Assembly (NCBI GenBank): GCA_002311345.1
Contig: DCAA01000028.1
Coordinates: forward strand, 19,206 to 45,236
Length of the DNA: 26,031 bases
Reading direction: 5' to 3'
From: Planctomycetes bacterium UBA1146
Lineage (GTDB): Bacteria; Planctomycetota; UBA8108; UBA1146
Part shown: piece by piece, positions 1-7,758 of the stretch
Position numbering within the stretch: the first letter of the stretch is position 1
Layout: each line of letters begins with the position of its first letter
Position numbers and translations under genes: made by a program
Notes under the pieces: generated by a model
What the model was told of the DNA's origin: nothing
Database searches by the model: none
The model's input: only the letters and a program-made list of their open reading frames with translations

Positions 1-1274
1 CCGCTCTCGGGAATGACGCCATCCAGACACCCTCTCTCGATCGACTGGTACGGATGGGGACCAGTTTTTCCCGGGCCTATTGTATGGGTTCCACCAGCGG
101 AGCAGTTTGTGCTCCCAGTCGATACATGTTGATGACGGGTCGTTCTCTGCATCGGTTACCGGGCAATGTTTTCGATATTCCCGTCGACGAGGTCACTCTC
201 CCGCAACAGTTGAGAAAGGCGGGTTGGGATACCTTCTTCTCCGGTAAGTGGCACAACGGGAAATCTGCCTTCCATCGGTCTTTCAGTGCCGGTGGAGAGA
301 TCTTTCTGGGAGGTATGGGAAGCCATACCGATCTTCGAGTTCACGATTACGATCCCGAAGGAAAGTACGCGAATGAAAAGCGCCATCGGCTGCCTCATTT
401 TTCATCCACTGCTTTTACCGATGCTGCGATAGATTTTCTGAACACGAAAGGGCAGGAAAAATCGAAAGGTCCCCCGTTTCTCGCCTGTGTTTTCTTCACT
501 GCCCCTCATGATCCGCGAACTCCTCCTCAGGAGTTCAAGGCGATGTATCCCCCGGAACAATTGCCACTACCTGCCAACTTTCTTCCCGAACATCCTTTCG
601 ACAATGGAGAGATGAAGATCCGTGACGAAAAGTTAGCTCCCTGGCCGCGTACACCGGAGGTGGTCAAGGAACATCTCGCGGATTACTACGGCATGATCAG
701 CCAACTGGATTCTCAGGTCGGAAGATTACTGGAAGCGCTGCAGAAAAACGGTCTCTGGGATACCACAATCGTGATCTTCACTTCCGATCACGGGCTGGCG
801 GTGGGAAGTCACGGCCTGCTGGGCAAGCAGAACCTCTACGAGCATTCGATCCGGGTACCGCTGGTGATGACCGGACCTGGAATCGCTGCCGGTCGAAGCT
901 GCGATCTTCCGGTCTATCTTCATGATCTCGTTCCGACCATCTCCGGGTGGGCAGGGATCGCCGCTCCACCCGCGTCGGAAGGCTCGAGCCTGGTTCCTAC
1001 CTTGAGAGATCTTCAGCCGGACAAGTGGCGCGAGGGCATTTACAGCGCCTACAAGAACATCCAGCGAGCATTGAGGGTTGGCCGCTGGAAGGTGATCCGG
1101 TATCCCGCCATCGACAGGACCCAGTTATTTGACCTCGAGGCCGATCCGAATGAGATGATCGATCTTTCAGGAACTCCGGAACATGCACAGACCCTCGCGC
1201 AGATGCTCTCCCGGCTGCGGAAGTTCAGGATCGAGGCAGCAGATCCTTTGGTGAAAACCACTGACTCCCGTTGA
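1..1274 (+). CDS. Sulfatase (type I, formylglycine-dependent), 5'-truncated by the window edge
   Basis: This enzyme hydrolyses sulfate esters, and its relatives act on sulfated sugars, usually after export. The reading frame is open from base 3 and already encodes sulfatase sequence (NDAIQTPSLDRL) before the first ATG at 54. That ATG is therefore internal, and the N-terminus with its first metal-binding Asp residues lies outside the window. The signature CAPSR is seen, with the cysteine that becomes formylglycine at codon 108-110, followed by a TGR motif. SGKWHNG (usual GKWHxG) and SDHGLAVGSHGLLGK are the metal and substrate-binding blocks typical of the iduronate-2-sulfatase/choline-sulfatase branch. 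The C-terminal QLFDLEADPNEMIDLS block is also characteristic. The substrate cannot be read from sequence. Family assignment is very secure. Confidence 0.95.
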   Translation, partial: ALGNDAIQTPSLDRLVRMGTSFSRAYCMGSTSGAVCAPSRYMLMTGRSLHRLPGNVFDIPVDEVTLPQQLRKAGWDTFFSGKWHNGKSAFHRSFSAGGEIFLGGMGSHTDLRVHDYDPEGKYANEKRHRLPHFSSTAFTDAAIDFLNTKGQEKSKGPPFLACVFFTAPHDPRTPPQEFKAMYPPEQLPLPANFLPEHPFDNGEMKIRDEKLAPWPRTPEVVKEHLADYYGMISQLDSQVGRLLEALQKNGLWDTTIVIFTSDHGLAVGSHGLLGKQNLYEHSIRVPLVMTGPGIAAGRSCDLPVYLHDLVPTISGWAGIAAPPASEGSSLVPTLRDLQPDKWREGIYSAYKNIQRALRVGRWKVIRYPAIDRTQLFDLEADPNEMIDLSGTPEHAQTLAQMLSRLRKFRIEAADPLVKTTDSR

Positions 1275-1304
1275 TATTTCGGAGGTACCGGGCACCATCA
1301 GTGG

Positions 1305-2522
1305 TTGCTTCACAACCGGAAGGTGGCTCCGTTGCTGGTGATCGATCTTGAAAAAAATGCTTCTCGTCTGGCGCGTCGCGGTCATCCATGGCTCTACAAG
1401 GACGATCTGAAAGCGGCCGACCTCGTCGATCCGGTCTTTTCTCCCGGTACCATCGTCAGGGTTCGAGATCATGAAGGTAGGGATCTGGGTCTGGCCTGCG
1501 CCAGCATTCGGTCGAAGATTGCGCTTCGTTTGTGTGGGTCCTGGCCCGGCGATGGGGTGCCATCTCTTGATGAGTTTCTGGCGAACAGGATCGGTCGGGC
1601 GATCTCTCTTCGCGAAGGTCTGATCGGTGAGCGTACAGGTGTACGTCTCGTTTACGGGGAAGCGGACCAGATCCCTGGACTGGTTGTAGACAGGTACGAC
1701 GACGTTCTTGTCTTGCAAGCGACCACGGCTCTCATCGATGCATCGTTACCTCTGGTCGCCAGCATTCTCGGTGAGTTGATCGAGACCAGGATGATCCTGG
1801 CACGTAATGATCTGTCGATACGGAGACTTGAACGACTGCCCCAAGAAGTGGTTCTCCTTGCCGGCGAGCCGGTGGAGCGTGTTTCCATCCTGGAACACGG
1901 GGTTACCCACCTCGTCAGGCCTTATGCGGGCCAGAAGACCGGCATGTATCTCGATCAAAGACCGGCACGCAAGCGAGTCCAGGAACTTGCGTCGGGAGCG
2001 AGGGTTCTGGATCTCTTCAGTTATCAGGGGGCGTTCTCGATGGCAGCGCTGTCGGGGGGAGCTGCTTCGGCCACGATGGTCGACCAGTCGATTTCTGCAC
2101 TGGAACTTGGACTCGAGACTGCCAGGGAAAATGGATTTTCGGAACCTGAATTGATCCAGGGCAACGCCTTCGACGTGGTGAGAGATTTGAGAAACCGCGC
2201 ACATCAATACGATCTTGTGATCCTCGATCCACCCGCGTTTTGCAAGAACCGCAGGGAAGTAGAAGGAGGAATCCGAGGTTACCGCGATCTCAATCGCGCC
2301 AGCCTTCGACTTCTTGCACCTGAGGGGCGTTTGCTGACCTGCTCGTGTAGCCATCATCTGAAGCCAGAGATGTTCGAAAATGTCATCCGCCAATCAGCTC
2401 TCGATTTGCCATTCAGGGTCATCGTCGAGGACCGATTCGGCAGCGGAGAGGACCACCCTGTACTCGTTCGTGTTCCGGAGACGGAATACCTCAAAGTGCG
2501 CCAACTGAGGCGCTGGGACTAA
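1305..2522 (+). CDS. Class I SAM-dependent rRNA methyltransferase, RlmI-like (PUA + Rossmann methyltransferase)
   Basis: The family makes 5-methylcytosine in 23S rRNA (E. coli RlmI modifies C1962). An N-terminal PUA RNA-binding domain (about residues 10-80) is followed by the family hallmark QKTGMYLDQR (210-219). Next come SAM-binding motif I DLFSYQGAFS (236-245), catalytic/target motif LDPPAFCKN (307-315) and a CSCSHH block (346-351). The length of about 400 residues fits the family. No ATG is available before the PUA domain. TTG 1305 gives the longest product, but GTG 1326 and GTG 1341 are also possible, and GGAGG at 1281-1285 is rather far from all of them, so the start is uncertain. The gene begins 30 nt after the sulfatase stop. 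It is probably a housekeeping gene that happens to sit next to the sulfatase. Confidence 0.92.
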   Translation: MLHNRKVAPLLVIDLEKNASRLARRGHPWLYKDDLKAADLVDPVFSPGTIVRVRDHEGRDLGLACASIRSKIALRLCGSWPGDGVPSLDEFLANRIGRAISLREGLIGERTGVRLVYGEADQIPGLVVDRYDDVLVLQATTALIDASLPLVASILGELIETRMILARNDLSIRRLERLPQEVVLLAGEPVERVSILEHGVTHLVRPYAGQKTGMYLDQRPARKRVQELASGARVLDLFSYQGAFSMAALSGGAASATMVDQSISALELGLETARENGFSEPELIQGNAFDVVRDLRNRAHQYDLVILDPPAFCKNRREVEGGIRGYRDLNRASLRLLAPEGRLLTCSCSHHLKPEMFENVIRQSALDLPFRVIVEDRFGSGEDHPVLVRVPETEYLKVRQLRRWD

Positions 2523-2550
2523 AGAACAAACAGGGCTACCATGGGGACGA

Positions 2551-2579
2551 TGCAATGTGCTTCCATTTGAAGCGTTGCA
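2551..2579 (+). repeat. Inverted repeat / hairpin between the rRNA methyltransferase and FHA genes
   Basis: TGCAA pairs with TTGCA at the base, and GCTTC pairs with GAAGC around a CATTT loop. A 3x1 internal loop separates the two stems, giving about ten base pairs. No T-run follows, so this is not a canonical intrinsic terminator. It may be an RNA processing or weak attenuation structure, or may mean nothing. Confidence 0.4.
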
Positions 2580-2623
2580 ACTACCGAGGCGGGGATGAAA
2601 TTCGCTGAAAGGCGGGGCCTGCC

Positions 2624-4096
2624 ATGATCAAGAAAACCCGGATCATCGGACGTTCTCGCAGCGCAGATCTCGTGATCCAATCCTCGAGAGTATCACGACG
2701 ACATTGTTCCGTTATCCCGTCTGGTGATGGGTATGTAGTGCAGGACCATGAATCTCGAAACGGGATCTGGTTCGAGGGTAGACGCGTCAAGAGTGCTTAT
2801 TTACGACCCGGGGATCGATTCGCTGTAGCAGAGTATCAGGTCCGAATCGCTCGAGACGGATCACTCCTTCTCGAGGGAGAAGTGGATCCGAAGAAGATGC
2901 TTCTTCGCAACAAGATGCGCGTCGGCTTTCCTGCCCTGCTCGCACTGCTGGTGGCACTCGGCCTCGCTGCTTCGGTATTCATGACCGACGCACAGAAATC
3001 CGATGGGGATGCTGTTTCGTCTGATGGCTCTACCCTCGATGAAATCATTCCCTGGACGCCAAAGCAGGAAGAGAATCAAGAAGTAGAGAAACCCGGGGAT
3101 CCGATTGCAGATGAAGAAGCGCCGGTTCAAAACGTGGGGGAGTCTACTGAATCAGCGTCGCTTCCAGAGATCGGTTTTGCACAAGGATCATTGACCACAA
3201 CTTCAGGACGGGAATGGACCCTTGAAGAACTTCTGGCCCTCGCCGAAGCAATCGAGGCCACTGAGCAAGGGGGGTCAGTGATCTCAGAGACAGATGGGGA
3301 AGATGTGATCATACCCGCGCTCGATCCTGCAGAGATCATCATCCCGCCGACTCCGAACCCCTGGGTGGAGGTCGCACGGTTGCGAAGGGAAGGAAAGGTG
3401 CGTCGGCGCAGAGGGCGTTTCCCGACCCCGGAGTATTCTGGGGGAGACACAACGACCACTGAGGTGGTTCCTGCACTAAGCGTGAGTGAACTGCTAGAGT
3501 CGGGTCGTGAGGCACTTTCTTCGTATCATGTTCCGGCGGAGGTGATGCCCAATCTGACCGTTGCTCTTCATTCACTTCGTGATCTCAGGAACGAGGAGGC
3601 GTGGGGTGCTCTCGATACTCTGCGAAGAGAATCGAGAGATCTGCTGAGACAGGTTGCCAGCAGGGCGAGGCAGATCGGTCAAAAGTACGGCCATCTCGAT
3701 CGGAATCCAGATGTCCCACTGGCCCCTCAGCAGCGAAGGGAAGCAGAACTGGCCCTCAATCTGCTGGTTTTGATCCAGGAACAGATGGAAGTTTTGCTCG
3801 AGGCCCGAGATGCTGCATTCGAAGTGCTGGCCAACCCTGAAGACCCTGAAATGCTGTCATTTGCCCTCTCCGCGGCTCTGGAGGACGATGACGACGAACT
3901 CCTGGACACCGTTCTGGCTCTGGGGGTCGCCCACAAACCGGAGGAACTGCTTCCGGTGCTGATTAAAGGATTGAAAGTTCCCTCCGCAACCAGGAAATTG
4001 AAGGTAAGAGCAGCTCTCAAGCAGATCACGGGCGAGAGTTATCGTTCGGTTTCTGAGTGGGAGAGGTGGTTGAGTACAAGAGAAGGGAGTTCGTGA
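2624..4096 (+). CDS. FHA-domain membrane-anchored protein with extracytoplasmic helical region
   Basis: FHA domains bind phosphothreonine peptides. Here the domain occupies residues 1-78, with the expected GRSRSADL (9-16), SRRH (24-27) and RNG (45-47) landmarks. A single hydrophobic segment (about 99-120, preceded by KK and RNK) should anchor the protein in the membrane with the FHA domain in the cytoplasm. The region after it is long, acidic and Pro-rich (about 125-290). A helical, coiled-coil-prone segment (about 295-400) follows, ending in a HEAT-like stretch (about 405-485). The FHA domain starts almost at residue 1, unlike most FHA proteins. An in-frame TGA at 2606 shows that the start cannot be far upstream. 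The stop overlaps the next gene's ATG by one base (TGATG), so the two are probably translationally coupled. No known named family is recognised beyond FHA. Confidence 0.88.
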   Translation: MIKKTRIIGRSRSADLVIQSSRVSRRHCSVIPSGDGYVVQDHESRNGIWFEGRRVKSAYLRPGDRFAVAEYQVRIARDGSLLLEGEVDPKKMLLRNKMRVGFPALLALLVALGLAASVFMTDAQKSDGDAVSSDGSTLDEIIPWTPKQEENQEVEKPGDPIADEEAPVQNVGESTESASLPEIGFAQGSLTTTSGREWTLEELLALAEAIEATEQGGSVISETDGEDVIIPALDPAEIIIPPTPNPWVEVARLRREGKVRRRRGRFPTPEYSGGDTTTTEVVPALSVSELLESGREALSSYHVPAEVMPNLTVALHSLRDLRNEEAWGALDTLRRESRDLLRQVASRARQIGQKYGHLDRNPDVPLAPQQRREAELALNLLVLIQEQMEVLLEARDAAFEVLANPEDPEMLSFALSAALEDDDDELLDTVLALGVAHKPEELLPVLIKGLKVPSATRKLKVRAALKQITGESYRSVSEWERWLSTREGSS

Positions 4097-5064
4097 TGAT
4101 CTCCAATTTGAAGAAATTCAGGATCGCGTTGGGCGCCTTGGCGTTTCTCGTGGTCGTTTCCATCACCTCCACGGCCTCGGTGGCGGATGATCGTCCCATT
4201 ACACCTCGTTCGATTCCGAAATTCGGCGGAACCGAGGTGGCCCAACGAGTCGAAACGATGTTTTCGGGTATCCGTTGGCATGGTGATTTCGAAGAAGCGA
4301 TGGCCAGAGCAGCAGAGGAGGGCAAGCCTCTCTTCTGGTTGCAGGTCGTCGGGAAACTCGATGGCGGGTTGTGAAGCGCTGGGCACTCCTTGAGGGCCGT
4401 GACGCTCTCTGAACCAAAAGTGATCGAGAAGCTCAGCAAGAACTTCGTCTGTGGTTGGCGTAACATCCAGGGTGTCGAGACCTATGCGGGCAAATCGCAT
4501 GATCATGCCGTCGCCAGCGCGGCACTCCATACTTCCAATGGTGCAGGGGGCCGCAATATTCAGTTGCTCTTCGTCGCGCCCTCTGGAAACGTTCTGCACT
4601 GTCTGCCGGGTTACTGGGATCCGGATGGGTTAGTTTCCGAGGTGGATTTCGTCCTCGAACTGGCAAAGTTGGAATCGTCTGACCTTTCCATGCTGGAGAA
4701 ACGGGATCAGTTCCAGCTCGCTCATCTGAACCATGCCGCAAATCACAGTGAGCAGGTGGTCAAGGATTCTTCCCTTCAGGGATTTGACAAGATGAGGGAA
4801 GAGAAGACCGAAGGCAGTGATTTCCGACGCAAGACCGATGGCTCGGTGATGCGTACCGTCGATCAGGTGATGCACGAGCGAATGGCACGTAGGCCACTCC
4901 TGAACATTAGTCGTTTCGATATCGAGAATGTCGTCGACTACGGCACCCGCTTCTATGACAAGTACGGAGATGGTTGCTGTGATCTCGAGAAGGGGAAACC
5001 CTCGATGCCCAAGGGCAAGAAGATGGAACCGAAGAAGCCGTATACGGGTTGGAAGAAGTATTAA
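4096..5064 (+). CDS. Secreted thioredoxin-like protein with in-frame UGA at the CxxC nucleophile position (candidate selenoprotein)
   Basis: The ATG at 4096 overlaps the FHA stop. The frame runs to TGA 4372-4374 (codon 93) and then continues in the same frame to TAA at 5062-5064, giving 322 residues if UGA is read. Residues 1-30 are a signal peptide ending STASVA. Upstream of the UGA is the start of a thioredoxin_7/DUF255-type fold (DFEEAMARAAEEGKPLF, 64-80). Downstream the fold continues with LRAVTLSEPKVIEKL, then NFVCGW, then NGAGGRNIQLLFVAPSG and VLHCLPGYW. In this fold a CxxC normally follows the second strand; here that slot reads U-S-A-G. The C-terminal about 100 residues are Lys-rich and unassigned. 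The alternatives are a Cys-to-stop mutation, a sequencing error, or restart at TTG 4390, which would have no signal peptide and half a fold. The fold is fairly sure; selenocysteine is an inference. Confidence 0.72.
4375..4406 (+). promoter_or_regulatory. Imperfect hairpin immediately 3' of the in-frame UGA (possible bacterial SECIS)
   Basis: Hand folding gives AGCG (4375-4378) pairing with CGCT (4403-4406) and C4379 with G4401. GGC (4382-4384) pairs with GCC (4396-4398), and CTC (4386-4388) with GAG (4392-4394). Interruptions are a small internal loop, a bulged A4402 and an A·G mismatch. A bacterial SECIS lies directly after the UGA inside the coding region, which matches the position. However, the apical loop in this fold is CTT. 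An alternative pairing, TCC with GGG, gives loop TTGA. Neither puts a G in the first two loop positions, as known bacterial elements prefer. The element is therefore tentative. Confidence 0.35.
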
Positions 5065-5112
5065 TTTCGGGTCCATAAGGATTTGTTTTCCTGACGGTGC
5101 GCTTTAAACGAA

Positions 5113-5124
5113 GAACTCGAGTTC
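5113..5124. repeat. 12-bp perfect palindrome upstream of the methyltransferase gene
   Basis: GAACTCGAGTTC reads identically on both strands and lies 12 nt before the GTG start at 5137, in the 72-nt gap after the thioredoxin-like gene. Its location suits an operator for a dimeric repressor, but no partner regulator is identified, and a single 12-mer palindrome can arise by chance. Confidence 0.3.
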
Positions 5125-5136
5125 AGGGGCATTGCT

Positions 5137-5883
5137 GTGGTCACGAAATCAAGCCAGTTGAGGGGCCATACCTTTCAGCCGGACATTTACGACCGAATTC
5201 TCCCGCTATTACCCCAGGACAAGGAATCCAGTGTTCTCGATGTGGGGGCCGGCTCAGGTTTTTTTTGTGCAAAGATGCTGGAAAGTGGATACGAGAATTT
5301 AACTGCGTGTGATTTGCCTGATATCGATTTCCAGGTAGAAGAAGTCCCCTTTCACGGCTGCAATCTCAATGAATCTCTGCCGTATTCTGATGACAGTTTC
5401 GATAGTGTAGTTTCGATAGAGGTGGTGGAGCATATCGAACACCAGGCGAATTATTTCTCGGAGATTTTCAGGATATTGAAACCTGGAGGAAGGGTGATCT
5501 TTAGCACGCCAAATATTCAAGGCTTGGCTTCTCGAATGCACTTCTTGCTTCATGGTACGACCGATGGGGCACGCCGTCCTTTTGATCCAGCCAAGGAAAG
5601 TGGCTTGCAACATGTTAACTGTCTCGGCGTTCAACATTTTCAGTACTACATCGCTAGGAATGGTGGTGAGATCGTTTCTCTTGGAACGAACCACTATCGG
5701 TTTTCTTCTCTGGTCTTTGCTCCTCTGATTCCATTTCTAGCGCTGGTGATGTGGTGCCGGGGGCTGGGCAGGAAAGCCAGAAGACAGGGTGGCTATTACC
5801 AGGAACACTGTCGATTACACCTGTCCTCAGCAGCGCTATTTGGTCGAATAATTTTTGTGGTCGCAGAAAAGAAACCGCTTTAG
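5137..5883 (+). CDS. Class I SAM-dependent methyltransferase (Methyltransf_11 type)
   Basis: The Rossmann-fold SAM-binding motif I VLDVGAGSG (33-41) is followed by the acidic CDLPDIDF strand. The LPYSDDSFDSVVSIEVVEHI block (81-100) and LKPGGRVIFSTPN (114-126) follow and are typical of methyltransferases acting on small molecules, lipids or glycans. A hydrophobic stretch near 190-207 may touch the membrane and distinguishes it from soluble UbiE-like enzymes. The GTG start at 5137 has an AGGGG-like ribosome site just upstream. An 8-T run at 5259-5266 inside the gene encodes part of SGFFC, and the frame stays intact across it. The substrate is unknown, and adjacency to the thioredoxin-like gene does not identify one. 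Confidence 0.87.
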   Translation: MVTKSSQLRGHTFQPDIYDRILPLLPQDKESSVLDVGAGSGFFCAKMLESGYENLTACDLPDIDFQVEEVPFHGCNLNESLPYSDDSFDSVVSIEVVEHIEHQANYFSEIFRILKPGGRVIFSTPNIQGLASRMHFLLHGTTDGARRPFDPAKESGLQHVNCLGVQHFQYYIARNGGEIVSLGTNHYRFSSLVFAPLIPFLALVMWCRGLGRKARRQGGYYQEHCRLHLSSAALFGRIIFVVAEKKPL

Positions 5884-5910
5884 ATCGACTGACTCGGGAA
5901 GATCACTGGT

Positions 5911-6522
5911 ATGGCGCCCTACTTACCGGATGCCTCTATTTTTTATCTGCCTGGTTTTCTGGATCCCAATTGCGAGCGTCGCTTGTGTCAGGAACTCCAC
6001 GACCAACTCGCCTGGCACCAGGGTTCTGTGACAGTTTTCGGGAAAGAACATCGGATTCCCCGGCTCGAGGCATGGCATGGCGATCCCGGAGCCCGCTATC
6101 AGTATTCAGGTAGCGAGCACTCGCCCCAGTCGTGGACTCCCGCTCTGGAGGAAATCCGCGACCGGTTAATACAGTTCCGCGACGATCTGCAATTTAACTC
6201 TGTTCTCGGAAATCTATATCGAGACGGCAACGATGCGATGGGATGGCATAGCGATGACGAACCAGAACTGGGTGAGGAGCCCTGCATCGCCTCTGTCAGC
6301 CTGGGATCGACTCGTGACTTTCGTCTGAGACATCGAAAACGCAAAGATATCGATCCGGTGACGATTCAACTCGAGCCAGGATCTCTTCTCATCATGGAAG
6401 GACCGACCCAGAAATACTGGCAGCATTCGCTTCCTCGAAGACGGGGCAAGAATTCTCCCGGAGAGCGGATCAATCTGACCTTTCGCAATGTCCTGACGGC
6501 TAGCTCTCAGTCAAGCGGGTAA
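5911..6522 (+). CDS. AlkB-family 2-oxoglutarate/Fe(II)-dependent dioxygenase (alkylated nucleic acid repair)
   Basis: AlkB-type enzymes oxidatively remove methyl groups from N1-methyladenine and N3-methylcytosine. The 203-residue product has the iron-binding triad H113-x-D115 in GWHSDDEPELG and H172 in WQHSLPRR. The 2-oxoglutarate-binding arginines lie in RINLTFR (186-192). Further family signatures are NSVLGNLYRDG (96-106) and IASVSLGSTRDF (126-137). Both the overall length and the compact architecture match the short AlkB group, closest to ALKBH2/3-like bacterial proteins. A CGGGAAG ribosome-site-like sequence lies upstream of ATG 5911. Its 3' end overlaps the convergent SUMF1/FGE-domain gene by 16 bp, with no terminator in between. 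Confidence 0.95.
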   Translation: MAPYLPDASIFYLPGFLDPNCERRLCQELHDQLAWHQGSVTVFGKEHRIPRLEAWHGDPGARYQYSGSEHSPQSWTPALEEIRDRLIQFRDDLQFNSVLGNLYRDGNDAMGWHSDDEPELGEEPCIASVSLGSTRDFRLRHRKRKDIDPVTIQLEPGSLLIMEGPTQKYWQHSLPRRRGKNSPGERINLTFRNVLTASSQSSG

Positions 6523-7679
6523 ACCGCGCGAAAACCTACCGAATCGTTGGTGAGCCCGAGCGGGATCAAGAAGTATCGATTTGCGCTGCGACAGGTAGTT
6601 GCACCGCTGTTGTAGCCGCCACCCCTGACAACGCGTTCCAGCACACCGGAGCCATTGAGAGGATCGAGATCGGATGCACAGGGGTCGCCATAAAAATCTG
6701 CACTGTAGTAGTCCTCGACCCACTCCCATACATTGCCGTGCATGTCATGAAGCCCAAATCCGTTCGGATTGAACTGTGCTACTTGTGAGGTTTCCCCCTT
6801 CGAGTTCTCCTGATATGCACCCATCTCATCGAGCACACCTGTGCCGCCGAAAGGCCCCATCGTGCCACCTCTACAGGCGTACTCCCACTGCGCCTCGGTC
6901 GGGAGACTCAATCCGGTCAAATCAAGAAAACCAGCCAGTTCGTGAAGAGTGTTCCAGGTGACCTGCTCTACCGGTAAGTCGTCTCCAACATGAGCCGAAG
7001 GGTTGGACCCAACGACTGACGCATATTGCTGCTGGGTAATCTCGGTCTTGGCGATGAGAAACGCATTCAGGGCGACGCTGTGTAGCGGCGATTCATCTAC
7101 ACCCGGGCTGAAAGGAGCATCGAGTTCCGCAGTGGCTCCCATCGAGAACGTACCCGACGGGATCTTCACGAACAGAATCCCGGTCGATTGGTGCAGGAAC
7201 TCTTCATACCCCTGGGCATTGGTTCCCGCAGAAACGAAAGCCGCGGGGACATCTGGATTTTCTGTCGGCTCCATTGACGGGCAGGCTGCGGGTTCCGGAC
7301 CGTTATCGAATAGATATGCGAGAATCCAGATGCTATCTGCAATATCGACGACAGCGTCCCCGTTTGCATCTCCGCCTGGATTGGGGCAGTTGATTCCGAC
7401 AGAGGGACAGGGCGCAGGGGCATCTGCTCCGTTGAAAAGGTGAGCCAGTAAGTAGATAGCGTCCCCGATATCCACCGCTCCATCGCCATTTGCATCTCCA
7501 CCTGACGATGCGTAATCGTCCCCGCTGGCAGGAGAAGCGCAAAGAATGGGCGTGTCGATGAAAGCAAAGACGAAGATCAAGACCGCAATCAAGGGCATGG
7601 CGATCAAAGCCACTACATCACAGTAATCGTATTTATTGAATACTCCTGAAGACACAACGCCTCCCCATCGAAACATCAC
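6507..7679 (-). CDS. SUMF1/FGE-domain protein with N-terminal membrane segment and tandem dockerin-like repeats
   Basis: Residues 22-48 are strongly hydrophobic (a signal or anchor). Two EF-hand-like repeats follow: GGDANGDGAVDIGDAIYLL at about 60 and GGDANGDAVVDIADS at about 102. From about 168 onwards is a formylglycine-generating-enzyme/sulfatase-modifying-factor fold. Its marks are IPSGTFSMG, the KTEITQQQY block, LPTEAQWEYACRGG, FGLHDMHGNVWEWVEDYY and RVVRGGGYNSGATTCRSANR. In genuine FGE the last block carries two catalytic Cu-binding cysteines five residues apart; here the first position is Ser358 and the second is Cys363. Activation of sulfatases is therefore doubtful, and a binding role or another reaction is likely. 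Starts GTG 7679, ATG 7676 or GTG 7655 are possible; the last has GGGGAGG just upstream. Residue numbers count from 7679. Confidence 0.88.
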   Translation of the reverse strand: MMFRWGGVVSSGVFNKYDYCDVVALIAMPLIAVLIFVFAFIDTPILCASPASGDDYASSGGDANGDGAVDIGDAIYLLAHLFNGADAPAPCPSVGINCPNPGGDANGDAVVDIADSIWILAYLFDNGPEPAACPSMEPTENPDVPAAFVSAGTNAQGYEEFLHQSTGILFVKIPSGTFSMGATAELDAPFSPGVDESPLHSVALNAFLIAKTEITQQQYASVVGSNPSAHVGDDLPVEQVTWNTLHELAGFLDLTGLSLPTEAQWEYACRGGTMGPFGGTGVLDEMGAYQENSKGETSQVAQFNPNGFGLHDMHGNVWEWVEDYYSADFYGDPCASDLDPLNGSGVLERVVRGGGYNSGATTCRSANRYFLIPLGLTNDSVGFRAVYPLD

Positions 7680-7758
7680 CTGCGGCGGGGCTTATAGATG
7701 GCGGACGGTTCATGGTAATCGCTTCCGGAAGCCGGCGGAAGTACGGATTCCACTTCTA

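Noticed and set aside
1167..1718. A 183-codon minus-strand frame spanning the sulfatase end and the rRNA methyltransferase start
   Set aside because: It is antisense to two well-supported genes and has no recognisable motif.
4039..4599. Long minus-strand open frames (to 186 residues) opposite the thioredoxin-like gene
   Set aside because: They are antisense to a clear protein fold, have Arg/His-rich low-complexity composition and show no recognisable domain.
4390..5064. An independent gene starting at TTG 4390
   Set aside because: It would lack a signal peptide and begin within a thioredoxin fold whose first half lies in the same frame just upstream. No ribosome-binding site precedes it.
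5259..5266. The 8-T run as a frameshift site in the methyltransferase
   Set aside because: Motifs on both sides (VLDVGAGSG and LKPGGRV) are in one continuous frame, so no shift is needed.
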